Assembly: GCA_045534575.1 (NCBI GenBank)
Contig: JAZSJZ010000012.1
Coordinates: 1 to 64,000, forward strand
DNA length: 64,000 bases
Direction of reading: 5' to 3'
DNA from: UBA4636 sp045534575
GTDB lineage: Bacteria; Bacillota; Clostridia; Christensenellales; Borkfalkiaceae
A model generated the notes under the pieces. The model ran no database searches. It saw nothing but the letters and a program-made list of their open reading frames with translations, and was not told where the DNA came from. Of this stretch, positions 51,240-59,997 are shown in pieces. Made by a program: the position numbers and the translations under genes. Each line of letters opens with the position of its first letter. Position 1 is the stretch's first letter.

Positions 51240-52045
51240 AACTTCTCCTTCAACTCTTCTTTGGTTATGGTAAGACCTAAATCTATTCCATAATCTTTAA
51301 GTTTTCTTGATATTTTTGCAGGCACGGGAAGTTCTAAACCTGCTTGTTCTAAAAGTTTATCGTCGGCGAAAATTTCTCTAGGCGTGCCTTCTTTTAAAAG
51401 TTTGCCATTGCCAAGAACGTAAATTTTATCGCAATCGGCAACCTCTTCCATATAGTGCGTGATGATAATAACCGTCATGCCGTCTTTGTTCAATCTTTTA
51501 ACGACTTGCATGACCTCAGCACGCCCCTTAGGGTCTAGCATGGAAGTTGATTCATCTAAAATTAAAATTTTTGGCTTTAACGCTAGAACGCCGGCAATGG
51601 CTACCCTTTGCTTTTGCCCGCCCGATAGCCTCGACGCCATTTTCTGCCTAAAATCTTCAGTGCCAGTTGCTTTTAGCGCAAATTCAATGCGCTCTTTAAT
51701 TTCTTCTCTAGGAACGCCAACGTTTTCTGGGCCGAAAACGATATCGTCCTCAACGATAGAGGCTACCATTTGATTATCGGGGTTTTGGAAAACTATTCCG
51801 CACTGACTTCTAATATTAAAGAAGTTCTTTTCGTCTTTAGCGTCGTATCCTAAAACCTCAATATCGCCATAAAGTGGGGCTATAAGCCCGTTAATTAACT
51901 TTGCAAGCGTTGATTTACCGCTAGCGTTTCTGCCAAGAACGGCAACGAACGAGCCTTCTTCAACGGTCATAGAAAACCCTTCGAGAACGAGCGGTTCGTT
52001 TTCGTCGTATCTAAAACTTACGTTTTTTACTGCGATTGCATCCAT
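51215..52045 (-). CDS. ecfA1: ECF transporter ATPase A1
   Basis: First ATP-binding subunit of the ECF transporter. In 276 residues: Walker A GRNASGKST, Q-loop GIVFQNPDNQMVA, signature LSGGQKQRVAIAG, Walker B LILDESTSMLDPKG; note Ser instead of the usual Pro after DE. The stretch LINGLIAPLYGDIE right after Walker A is encoded by DNA matching the dispersed CTATAG element. Start after AAAGGGGGGA. First gene of the ecfA1-ecfA2-ecfT-truA unit, as in many Bacillota, though rplQ is not upstream. Confidence 0.95.
   Translation of the reverse strand: MDAIAVKNVSFRYDENEPLVLEGFSMTVEEGSFVAVLGRNASGKSTLAKLINGLIAPLYGDIEVLGYDAKDEKNFFNIRSQCGIVFQNPDNQMVASIVEDDIVFGPENVGVPREEIKERIEFALKATGTEDFRQKMASRLSGGQKQRVAIAGVLALKPKILILDESTSMLDPKGRAEVMQVVKRLNKDGMTVIIITHYMEEVADCDKIYVLGNGKLLKEGTPREIFADDKLLEQAGLELPVPAKISRKLKDYGIDLGLTITKEELKEKLCEYLQKA
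51871..51898. repeat. Dispersed CTATAG element inside ecfA1 (copy I)
   Basis: On the coding strand TTAACGGGCTTATAGCCCCAC, then TTTAT. It matches intergenic copies at 50344 and 30067 over 22 or more bases while keeping the ecfA1 frame open; it encodes NGLIAPLY. Confidence 0.75.
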
Positions 52046-52081
52046 TAGGCTTCCCCCCTTTAAAGATTTGCGCTACCAATT

Positions 52082-52111
52082 ATTATAGCACATATTTCCA
52101 AAATTTAACAA
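52082..52111 (-). promoter_or_regulatory. ecf operon promoter
   Basis: On the minus strand: TTGTTA (52106-52111), 18-nt spacer, TATAAT (52082-52087), 37 bp before the ecfA1 ATG. Confidence 0.68.
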
Positions 52112-52241
52112 GTTTTTATCGACTGATTTGTGGGTTAAACTAAAGTTTGACTAAATTTTTACAAAAATTAGCAGTTTTCAGTCAAAAAGTTGCCTAAAAA
52201 CGACTTTTTTAAGAAAAAATTGCAAAATTCAAGCATTTTGT

Positions 52242-52270
52242 TTGACTTATATTATTATTAAAATTATAAT
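52242..52270 (+). promoter_or_regulatory. Pyruvate:ferredoxin oxidoreductase promoter
   Basis: TTGACT (52242-52247), 17-nt spacer, TATAAT (52265-52270); leader about 75 nt. Near-consensus, consistent with strong expression. Confidence 0.82.
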
Positions 52271-52350
52271 AATATTCGGTAAGCGTTCAAAATATGCTTG
52301 CCCACCAAAATTAAAAATAAAAAATTTAAGAAACGGAGGATATGTTTCAA

Positions 52351-55300
52351 ATGAAAAAAATGACTATTGACGGTAATACCGCTGCCAGCCACGTTGCTTA
52401 CGCGTTTTCTGAAGTTGCGGCTATTTACCCAATAACTCCATCTTCTCCTATGGCAGAAGTTGCTGACGAATGGGCTACTGCTGGAAGAGAAAACATGTTC
52501 GGTCAAAAACTTCGCCTTGCTGAAATGCAAAGTGAAGGTGGTGCAGCAGGCGCTGTTCACGGCTCGTTAACCGCTGGCGCTTTAACCGTTACTTACACGG
52601 CTAGCCAAGGCTTACTCCTTATGATTCCTAACATGTATAAAATCGCTGGTGAGTTATTGCCAACCGTTTTCCACGTTAGTGCAAGAGCCTTAGCCGCTCA
52701 CTCACTCAACATTTTCGGCGACCACTCAGACGTTATGGCTTGCCGTCAAACTGGTTTTGCAATGCTTGCATCTAACTCTGTTCAAGAAGTTATGGACTTA
52801 GGTTTAGTTGCTCACCTTGCAACTTTAAAGTCTAAAGTTCCTTTCCTTCACTACTTTGATGGTTTTAGAACTAGCCACGAAGTTTCTAAGATTGACGCTA
52901 TCGAATACGACGAAATGAAGTCTTTAGTTGATATGAAAGATATCGAAGACTTTAGAAAGAGAGCATTAAACCCTGAAAACCCTGTTCAAAGAGGAACTGC
53001 TCAAAACTCTGATACTTACTTCCAAAACAGAGAAACTGCTAACACTTACTACGAAGCAACTCCTGCTATCGTTCAAAAGATGATGGATAAGGTTTCTAAA
53101 CTTACCGGTAGAAGTTATCACCTCTTCGACTACGTTGGCGCACCTGACGCTGAATACGTTATCGTTATTATGGGTAGCGGTGCAGAAGCAGTTGAAGAAA
53201 CAATCAACAAATTCAATGCTGAAGGCAAGAAATACGGTTTATTAAAAGTTAGACTTTACCGTCCTTTCGCTACGAAGGCATTCTTGAAGGCTCTTCCTAA
53301 AACCACTAAGAAGATTGCTGTTTTAGATAGAACTAAAGAACCTGGCTCACTTGGCGAACCACTTTACCTCGACGTTTGCACTGCACTTTTAGAATCTAAG
53401 AAGCGCATCCAAGTTGTTGGCGGTAGATACGGTTTAGGTTCTAAAGAGTTCAACCCTTCAATGGTTTACTCTGTTTACAAGAACTTAGAACAAGACAAGC
53501 CAAAGAACCACTTCACAGTTGGTATTTACGAAGACGTTACTAACACTTCACTTGACTTTAGCGAACAAGTTATCGCAGCACCACAAGGCACTGTATCTTG
53601 CAAGTTCTACGGCTTAGGCTCTGACGGAACTGTTGGTGCTAACAAGAACTCTATCAAGATTATCGGTGACCACACTGATAAATACGTTCAAGGTTACTTC
53701 TTCTACGACTCTAAGAAGTCTGGTGGTATTACCGTATCTCACCTTCGTTTTGGTGATACGCCTATTATGTCGTCTTACCTTGTTGACGCGGCTGACTTCA
53801 TTGCATGCCACAACCCATCTTACGTAACTCGTTACGATATGGTAACTGACTTAAAGCAAAACGGCAAGTTCTTATTAAACTGCGCTTGGAGCGTTGACGA
53901 ACTTGACAAGCACCTTCCTGCAAAGATGAAGAATATGCTTGCTAAGAAGAACGCTGAACTTTACGTTATCGACGCTTTAGGCGTGGCTGTAAAAGCTGGT
54001 AGCCCTAAGTCTCAAAACATGGTTTTACAAGCAGCATTCTTCAACATTGCTAACATTATTCCTTACGCTGACGCTGAAGTTTACATGAAGGAAAAGGTTA
54101 GAGTAACCTACGGCAAGAAGGGTGAAGCAGTTGTTAAGGCTAACTGCGACGCTATCGACGCTGCTATCGCTTCATTAAAGAAAGTTGAAATTCCTGCTTC
54201 TTGGGCTACTGCAACCGAAGGCGCTGAAGCACCAAAGCTTGCTGACGATAAATACTTCCAAGAAGTTGTTCACCCTATTATCGCTCTCGAAGGCGACAAA
54301 CTTCCTTCTTCTGCATTTGAACCAGACGGAACAGTTCCTACCGGCACTACTCAATTCGAAAAGCGTGGTGTTGCAGTTAAAGTTCCTAAGTGGATTCCTG
54401 AAAATTGTATTCAATGTAACCAATGTACTTTCGTTTGTCCTCACGCTTGTATCCGCCCAGCAGTAAACGCTGAAGGTATTGAAAAGCCTGAAACTTACAA
54501 AGTATCTCCATTAAGAGGTATGCCTGGTTACGAATTTAGAATTCAAGTTTCACCTCTTGATTGTATGGGTTGTGGCGTTTGCGCTAACGTTTGTCCTTCA
54601 AAAGAAAAGGCTCTCGTTATGGTTCCGTTCGAACAATCTATCAACGAAGAAGGTTCTAACTACGAATTTAGCGAAAACTTACCAGCAGTTGACACTACTG
54701 AAAAGTTCAAAATTACTTCTGTTAAGGGTAGCCAATTCTCTAAGCCACTCTTCGAGTTCTCAGGCGCATGCGCTGGCTGTGGCGAAACTCCTTACATTAA
54801 AGTTATCACTCAACTCTTTGGCGATAGAATGGTAATTGCTAACGCTACTGGTTGTTCTTCAATCTACGGCGGTAGTTCTCCTACTTGCCCATACACTAAG
54901 AACGCTGAAGGCAAAGGTCCTGCATGGGCTAACAGCTTATTCGAAGATAACGCTGAGTTTGGTTACGGTATTAACCTTGCTTACGGTCAAAGAAGAGCTA
55001 AACTTGCTGATACAATCGCTAAAGCTATTGAACTTGGCGTTAAGGGTAAATTAAAAGCAGTATTCACTGAATGGCTCGAAAATAGAAAGAACGCTGATAT
55101 TTCTAAATCAACTTCTAAGCAAATTATCGAACTTTTACCTTCTGCAATCAAATCGGCTCGTGGCGAACTCAAAGCAGTTCTTACCGAAATTAAAGATTCA
55201 AGCGATTGCTTAATTAAGAAATCTATTTGGATCATCGGTGGTGACGGTTGGGCTTACGATATCGGTTACGGCGGTTTAGACCACGTTCTTGCTATGGGTG

Positions 55301-55860
55301 AAGACGTTAACGTTCTCGTTCTCGATACCGAAGTTTACTCTAACACAGGTGGTCAAGCTTCTAAGTCAACCCCTACCGGCGCAATCGCAAAATTCGCTGC
55401 AAGCGGTATGAGAGTTAAGAAGAAAGACCTTGGCATGATCGCTATGAGTTACGGCTACGTTTACGTTGCTCAATGTGCTATGGGTGCTAACAAGCAACAA
55501 TTCTTGAACGCTATCGTTGAAGCAGAAAACTATGACGGTCCATCACTACTTATCTGCTACGCGCCATGCATCAACCACGGTATTAACATGAGCAACTCTC
55601 AACTTGAAGAAAAGAGAGCAGTTGACAGTGGTTACTGGCACCTTTACAGATACAACCCAGAACTTGTTGGAACTGAAGAAAATCCGTTCAAACTCGATTC
55701 TAAAGACCCTACTGAAAGTTATTCTGAATTCTTACTTGGCGAAACTCGTTACGCTTCACTCAAGAAAGCACAACCTGCTCTTGCTGACGAATTGTTTGCT
55801 AAAGCAGAAAAAGAAAATAACGAAAGATTAGCAAAATATAAAAACCTTGCTAAAAAATAG
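52351..55860 (+). CDS. nifJ: Pyruvate:ferredoxin (flavodoxin) oxidoreductase
   Basis: Oxidises pyruvate to acetyl-CoA and CO2 and reduces ferredoxin, which the hydrogenases in this window could then use. The single 1169-residue chain holds all domains: pyruvate-binding (AAIYPITPSSPMAE at the start), CoA-binding, a double [4Fe-4S] ferredoxin domain (CIQCNQCTFVCPHAC near 685; CMGCGVCANVCP near 740), CAGCGETPY with the proximal cluster cysteines, and the thiamine-diphosphate site GDGWAYDIGYGGLDH. Three ATGs lie at 52342, 52351 and 52360; GGAGG (52335-52339) is too close to the first, so I chose 52351. Codon choice is strongly biased (AAC, AAG, GGT), as in highly expressed genes. Confidence 0.96.
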   Translation: MKKMTIDGNTAASHVAYAFSEVAAIYPITPSSPMAEVADEWATAGRENMFGQKLRLAEMQSEGGAAGAVHGSLTAGALTVTYTASQGLLLMIPNMYKIAGELLPTVFHVSARALAAHSLNIFGDHSDVMACRQTGFAMLASNSVQEVMDLGLVAHLATLKSKVPFLHYFDGFRTSHEVSKIDAIEYDEMKSLVDMKDIEDFRKRALNPENPVQRGTAQNSDTYFQNRETANTYYEATPAIVQKMMDKVSKLTGRSYHLFDYVGAPDAEYVIVIMGSGAEAVEETINKFNAEGKKYGLLKVRLYRPFATKAFLKALPKTTKKIAVLDRTKEPGSLGEPLYLDVCTALLESKKRIQVVGGRYGLGSKEFNPSMVYSVYKNLEQDKPKNHFTVGIYEDVTNTSLDFSEQVIAAPQGTVSCKFYGLGSDGTVGANKNSIKIIGDHTDKYVQGYFFYDSKKSGGITVSHLRFGDTPIMSSYLVDAADFIACHNPSYVTRYDMVTDLKQNGKFLLNCAWSVDELDKHLPAKMKNMLAKKNAELYVIDALGVAVKAGSPKSQNMVLQAAFFNIANIIPYADAEVYMKEKVRVTYGKKGEAVVKANCDAIDAAIASLKKVEIPASWATATEGAEAPKLADDKYFQEVVHPIIALEGDKLPSSAFEPDGTVPTGTTQFEKRGVAVKVPKWIPENCIQCNQCTFVCPHACIRPAVNAEGIEKPETYKVSPLRGMPGYEFRIQVSPLDCMGCGVCANVCPSKEKALVMVPFEQSINEEGSNYEFSENLPAVDTTEKFKITSVKGSQFSKPLFEFSGACAGCGETPYIKVITQLFGDRMVIANATGCSSIYGGSSPTCPYTKNAEGKGPAWANSLFEDNAEFGYGINLAYGQRRAKLADTIAKAIELGVKGKLKAVFTEWLENRKNADISKSTSKQIIELLPSAIKSARGELKAVLTEIKDSSDCLIKKSIWIIGGDGWAYDIGYGGLDHVLAMGEDVNVLVLDTEVYSNTGGQASKSTPTGAIAKFAASGMRVKKKDLGMIAMSYGYVYVAQCAMGANKQQFLNAIVEAENYDGPSLLICYAPCINHGINMSNSQLEEKRAVDSGYWHLYRYNPELVGTEENPFKLDSKDPTESYSEFLLGETRYASLKKAQPALADELFAKAEKENNERLAKYKNLAKK

Positions 55861-55889
55861 TCTTTAAACAATAATTAAGATAGCCTGAG

Positions 55890-56091
55890 GCCTAAGTCCC
55901 CGCGAGGGGACTTTAGGCAACTAAATAAATCCTTGCGGATTTGTGATATTCGTTTAGACGAGTGAAATTGCCTTTCGGCAGTGATATTTGCCTTATGGCA
56001 AGTTTTGGATTTATTTAATATAACTGCGACTAAAAGTCGCAATATAACGCAAAACTCGTTTTGCATATAACTTTTAGCCACGAGGCTAAAA
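55890..56091. repeat. Hairpin-chain element 3
   Basis: Starts with a long hairpin GCCTAAGTCCCC-GCGA-GGGGACTTTAGGC (55890-55918). The outer inverted repeat TAAATAAATCC (55922-55932) / GGATTTATTTA (56007-56017) encloses AATCC/GGATT, CGT/ACG, TGCC/GGCA and TGCC/GGCA hairpins spaced by GTGATATT-type sequence. A second run follows without an outer repeat: GCGACT/AGTCGC, GCAAAAC/GTTTTGC, TTTTAGCC/GGCTAAAA (56072-56091), spaced by ATATAAC. No coding potential seen. Confidence 0.85.
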
Positions 56092-56118
56092 ACACAACTT
56101 AAATCTTAGGATAAGAAA

Positions 56119-56166
56119 AGCCCACCATATTTCGCCTTATGCGAAGTATAGTGGGCTATCTTTTTT
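56119..56166 (+). terminator. Intrinsic terminator
   Basis: AGCCCACcATAtTTCGC and GCGAAgTATaGTGGGCT form a long stem with loop CTTAT, then a T run. Probably terminates nifJ transcription after the hairpin chain. Confidence 0.85.
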
Positions 56167-56250
56167 TGTTTTTTAAAGCCTTCCATTAAAAACGCTTATT
56201 TTTTGCAAAAGCAATTTCCAAAATTTTTACAATAAATTTTCAAATGCCTA

Positions 56251-56279
56251 TTGAAAAAGTCATTGTAATGTGTTACTAT
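56251..56279 (+). promoter_or_regulatory. Pectinesterase promoter and structured leader
   Basis: TTGAAA (56251-56256), 17-nt spacer, TACTAT (56274-56279). The 90-nt leader holds a CGTGTG-TTACCC-CACACG hairpin (56322-56339) ahead of AAGGAGAAGG, which may stabilise the message. Confidence 0.68.
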
Positions 56280-56375
56280 ATAAATATATTAAAAATTTCA
56301 TATAATAAGAAAGCGAGTTCAACGTGTGTTACCCCACACGCTTTTGAATAAAAATTTTTTAAGGAGAAGGTTAAA

Positions 56376-59300
56376 ATGACAAAGAACAGAAAAACGCTTT
56401 TGATGCTTGTTCTTGCGATTACATTAGTGTTCACGCTAGTAGCATGCAATAACAATAGCGGAAACTCAAGTTCATCTTCATCTAATGATGGAACGTCAAT
56501 CTCTTCTAATGACGGCGGTTCATCTAGCGAAGATGCTGGTGGCTCATCTAGTGAAGCTGGTGGCTCATCTAGTGAAGATGGTGGTTCATCTAGCGAGGAT
56601 GGTGGAAATTCTAGCGATGGCTCTGGCGATAGTTCAAGTGGAGACCCTTCAACTCCAGATCCAGAACTTCCTGCAGTTGATAAGAGCGTTACGATGAACG
56701 GAACGGCTTACGATACGATTGCTTTAGCACTTGCAGCAATTCCAACCGATTCTACTGAAACGTTCACTATCACCCTTACAAGAGGAACTTACGAAGAAAA
56801 CGGACTTCAATATAACGGCTCTGCAACAATCAAAATCGTTGGTGATACCCCTACGAAATATGGTGCAGACGTTATCATCGTTGGTCACGGCTCTGATATG
56901 ACTACCTTAAAAACTCGTAGCCTTATTGCAATTCAAGGAACAGGTAATATTATTCTTGAGAACTTAACTCTTAAGAGCGACTGGACTAGAGCGGTAGCAA
57001 ATGCTGAAGGCATGGCTTCTAACACACAAGCAGAAGTATTAGGAACTGACACAACGGGTAATACCGTTGCTTATAACTGCTCGTTTAAGTCATATCAAGA
57101 TACGTTAAGAACTGCTGGTAAAGCATGGTTCTATGGTTGCTATATTGAAGGCGACGTTGACTTTATTTGGATGGAACAAGCAGGAACTGTTGCACTTTAT
57201 GAAAAGTGTGAAATCGTATCAGTATATGATTCAACTGCATCTTCACACGTATCACGTGTTACTGCTCCAAGAATGGCTATTTCTACAAAAGCAGGTAAAG
57301 GCTTAGTTATTTTCAATTCAACTGTTAAAGAATCAGCTGAAGCAAAAGAAAACGGGCAAAAAACTTATCTTGCACGTACGCCTTGGACTTCAGGTTACTT
57401 CAGCCAAGTTGCTTACATTAACACAACTTGTGAAGATATTGAAGCTTCTATTTGGGAAGGTAGCCCAATTGCAACCGAATTTGCTAAAACAGTTATCGGT
57501 TGGAAAATGGACCAAGCAACAGCAACCTCTTTAGGCTATGCTGGAAACGATGATATTTTAGACGCTGATACAGTAGCAAAAGAATTTAGCGGACGTAAAA
57601 CTATTTTAAATAGAGTTTATAACACCGGAAAGCAAAAATATGAACAAGATAATTTAAATCTTTGGGATATTGACGCTTTAATTGCTGAAAACGGCTGGTC
57701 AGTTGACGCTGATAATTCTTCTTCTATTTTAGACGGCGAAGAAGTTGGCGAAACTACTATTTACCTTTTCGATGGTTCTATAGATCAATCTGAACTTTGC
57801 AACGGCTTTGCTGTTGAAAGTGGCAAACCACACTACCGTGGCGGTAACGATGCAACAATCACTATTCCTGTTTCTGGAAAATCTTACGTTGAAGTTTACG
57901 GTTACTATTCTGGAACTTTAGAAGCAAAAGCCGATACTCAAGGCGAAGCCGTTATGTTCTTCAACAACGGCTCAACAAGCGCAGAAGTATTAAACACTTA
58001 CGCTGTTTATGACGAAAACGCAACTTCAGTTGTTCTCACTGCTAAAGCAACGACTTATATCACTAAGATTGTAGTAACAACCGATTCAACCATTGAATAT
58101 ACTGCTACTACTTCATTTGAAATAACTTCTAGTTCGAACCTTGAATGTGTTGGCGTTGCCCTCACACTTTCTTCAAAGGCTATTCCAACAAACGCAACGA
58201 ACAAGTCAGTAAAATGGTCATCTTCTGACACGACTATCGCTGATATCGACGTTTACACCGGTAGAGTAACTTTCAAGAACGAAGGCACTGTAACATTCAC
58301 TGCAACCGCATGCGACGGCAGTGGTGCAACCGGAACGTTTACTTGTAACCCAATTAATCCAAAATGGACTGCAATCGAATGGTATACAACCGATAACGAT
58401 TGGGTAGCAGAAGCAGGCGCACAAGGCATTGAAAACTTCAGCTATGGCGCTTCTACTAATAAGAAAGATATTGACAAGTCTTATACGTTTACTAACCTTG
58501 CAGGTCAAGAAATTACAACTGCTAAGGGCTTAAAACTTGATAGTAAGGGCGAACTTATCATTGCTACTACTAAGTCACAAGCAACCTTAACTATTATCGT
58601 TGGACCTCACAGCACTTTAGTTACCCCTACTCCAAACGTAACTGACGGCACAACCGTTTTAACTCCTGTAAGCGAAGAAGTTCAAGCGGATAACACTATC
58701 GTTTACGTATTCGACCTTGCAAAGGCTGGAACCTGGAGAATTACTCGTGGTGGAACTTCGGAATGTAGCCCAATTATTTACGCTAAGTGCGAATATGAAA
58801 CTAGAATCGTTAAAGATACGTTTGTAAACTATAAGGGCGGTGCTTTCTCTACCCCTGCTGGCTTTAATGCATATAACCACAACAATCCAGACGGCGGTTC
58901 AAAGATAGAAACTACTGATGAAGTTACTCTCGATAACTTTACCTATACTGGCGCACAATCTAACGGAAATGATAACTGGTTAAAGTTCAACACCGGCGCA
59001 ACGATTAAGTTCAAAGTTGCTGGTGCAAGTTCGTTAAATATCTATTTCTATAACGGTCAAAACAACGTTTCTGTAACGTTGAATGGAAACGAAGTTACCA
59101 CTGCAACCGAAACGCAAACCACCCACGCAGTTCCTTACGTTTATGCACTTTCTGGCGAAGGCGAAGTTGTTATCACTGCAACCGCTAACGGTTACCTTGG
59201 CGCGTTTGAAGTAGCCTTCCCTAAGGAAGCAATTTCTGCCATTTCAGTTGACACCGGTTTAGTTTTCCACGGCGATTCAATCTCTGGCATTGATAACGTT

Positions 59301-59657
59301 ATTAAGTGGGCTGACAACACCGCAACAGGCACTCAAGATAACTTCACAATCGCTGGTTCAAACTATTCTAACAGCGGATACTTAGAATTCAAGAACGATG
59401 ATACTATTTCTTTTGACGTTTCATTTGACGAAACTCAATTCGATGCAGTTATCACCATTAGTTCTTATAGTGACGTTGCTTCAGTTGTAACGCTTGACGG
59501 CGCTGACCAAACCGTTACGAAAGACGAAGCTAACTCAGCTAACCAAGCTTTCATCTATACCGCTACACTTTCTGCAAGTGGTTCAGTTCAAATTGCTGCA
59601 ACAGCTTCTCAAAACTACCTTAACTACTTAACTATTACGTTTGTAGCAAAAGCATAA
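56376..59657 (+). CDS. Pectinesterase-like lipoprotein (CE8) with Ig-like and accessory domains
   Basis: Removes methyl ester groups from pectin at the cell surface, if active. The 1093 residues begin with a signal and lipobox (TLVAC, Cys 24) and a Ser/Gly/Glu linker (about 25-95) encoded by tandem repeats. The CE8 beta-helix spans about 105-435: SYQDTLR (the QDT motif), EGDVDFIW (catalytic Asp) and ARTPW (catalytic Arg) are present, and a Gln in NTQAEVL fits the first conserved Gln; the usual FG after VDFI is WM. Then a beta-sandwich, a BIG_2-type Ig-like domain (about 580-650: SSKAIPTNATNKSVKWSSSD) and further beta-rich modules with IK-FDV patterns that may bind carbohydrate. No other pectin gene lies nearby. 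Confidence 0.88.
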   Translation: MTKNRKTLLMLVLAITLVFTLVACNNNSGNSSSSSSNDGTSISSNDGGSSSEDAGGSSSEAGGSSSEDGGSSSEDGGNSSDGSGDSSSGDPSTPDPELPAVDKSVTMNGTAYDTIALALAAIPTDSTETFTITLTRGTYEENGLQYNGSATIKIVGDTPTKYGADVIIVGHGSDMTTLKTRSLIAIQGTGNIILENLTLKSDWTRAVANAEGMASNTQAEVLGTDTTGNTVAYNCSFKSYQDTLRTAGKAWFYGCYIEGDVDFIWMEQAGTVALYEKCEIVSVYDSTASSHVSRVTAPRMAISTKAGKGLVIFNSTVKESAEAKENGQKTYLARTPWTSGYFSQVAYINTTCEDIEASIWEGSPIATEFAKTVIGWKMDQATATSLGYAGNDDILDADTVAKEFSGRKTILNRVYNTGKQKYEQDNLNLWDIDALIAENGWSVDADNSSSILDGEEVGETTIYLFDGSIDQSELCNGFAVESGKPHYRGGNDATITIPVSGKSYVEVYGYYSGTLEAKADTQGEAVMFFNNGSTSAEVLNTYAVYDENATSVVLTAKATTYITKIVVTTDSTIEYTATTSFEITSSSNLECVGVALTLSSKAIPTNATNKSVKWSSSDTTIADIDVYTGRVTFKNEGTVTFTATACDGSGATGTFTCNPINPKWTAIEWYTTDNDWVAEAGAQGIENFSYGASTNKKDIDKSYTFTNLAGQEITTAKGLKLDSKGELIIATTKSQATLTIIVGPHSTLVTPTPNVTDGTTVLTPVSEEVQADNTIVYVFDLAKAGTWRITRGGTSECSPIIYAKCEYETRIVKDTFVNYKGGAFSTPAGFNAYNHNNPDGGSKIETTDEVTLDNFTYTGAQSNGNDNWLKFNTGATIKFKVAGASSLNIYFYNGQNNVSVTLNGNEVTTATETQTTHAVPYVYALSGEGEVVITATANGYLGAFEVAFPKEAISAISVDTGLVFHGDSISGIDNVIKWADNTATGTQDNFTIAGSNYSNSGYLEFKNDDTISFDVSFDETQFDAVITISSYSDVASVVTLDGADQTVTKDEANSANQAFIYTATLSASGSVQIAATASQNYLNYLTITFVAKA

Positions 59658-59674
59658 TAAGCTTAACTTAAATA

Positions 59675-59708
59675 TGCCGAGAGCGTTTTGCTCTCGGCAT
59701 TATTTTTT
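59675..59708 (+). terminator. Pectinesterase gene terminator
   Basis: ATGCCGAGAGC-GTTTT-GCTCTCGGCAT, 11-bp perfect stem, then TATTTTTT. Confidence 0.93.
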
Positions 59709-59741
59709 AGTGAATAAGTAATAGTGAAGAGTGAAGAGGTA

Positions 59742-59930
59742 GCGTGATTCTCTTAACTGAGAACACGCAATGAATTGCAACCTTGCGGTTGCGTGAATTG
59801 AAAGCTATGCTTTCATGAATTGCCTGCGGCGTGAATTGTGCCTTTGGGCACATTGGTTGCAATTCAATTCATGGAGCGAAGCGAGAAATCATGACGAAGC
59901 CAATTCATGATGCGTCAGCATCAATTCATC
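59742..59930. repeat. Hairpin-chain element 4
   Basis: A leading hairpin (59742-59768, GCGTG…CACGC, similar to that of element 2) is followed by a perfect 12-bp outer inverted repeat TGAATTGCAACC (59771-59782) / GGTTGCAATTCA (59855-59866). It encloses CAACC/GGTTG, AAAGC/GCTTT, a small CC/GG and TGCC/GGCA hairpins, separated by the spacer TGAATTG, which is also the first half of the outer arm. Beyond it come GGAGCGAAGCG and a GATGC/GCATC hairpin between two AATTCAT copies. No coding potential seen. Confidence 0.87.
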
Positions 59931-59942
59931 TATAAAATCGAA

Positions 59943-59987
59943 GAAGAGCAAGAATAAAAGGATTTGCTTCCTTTACTCTTGCTCTTT
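59943..59987. terminator. Bidirectional terminator
   Basis: AAGAGCAAGA…AAAGG pairs with CCTTT…TCTTGCTCTT; it serves the minus-strand gene ending at 59998. Confidence 0.8.
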
Positions 59988-59997
59988 CTGTTTTTTG

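Noticed and set aside
54175..55235. Several overlapping frames inside the pyruvate oxidoreductase gene
   Set aside because: All are out-of-frame shadows of a complete, strongly biased coding sequence and none has a binding site.
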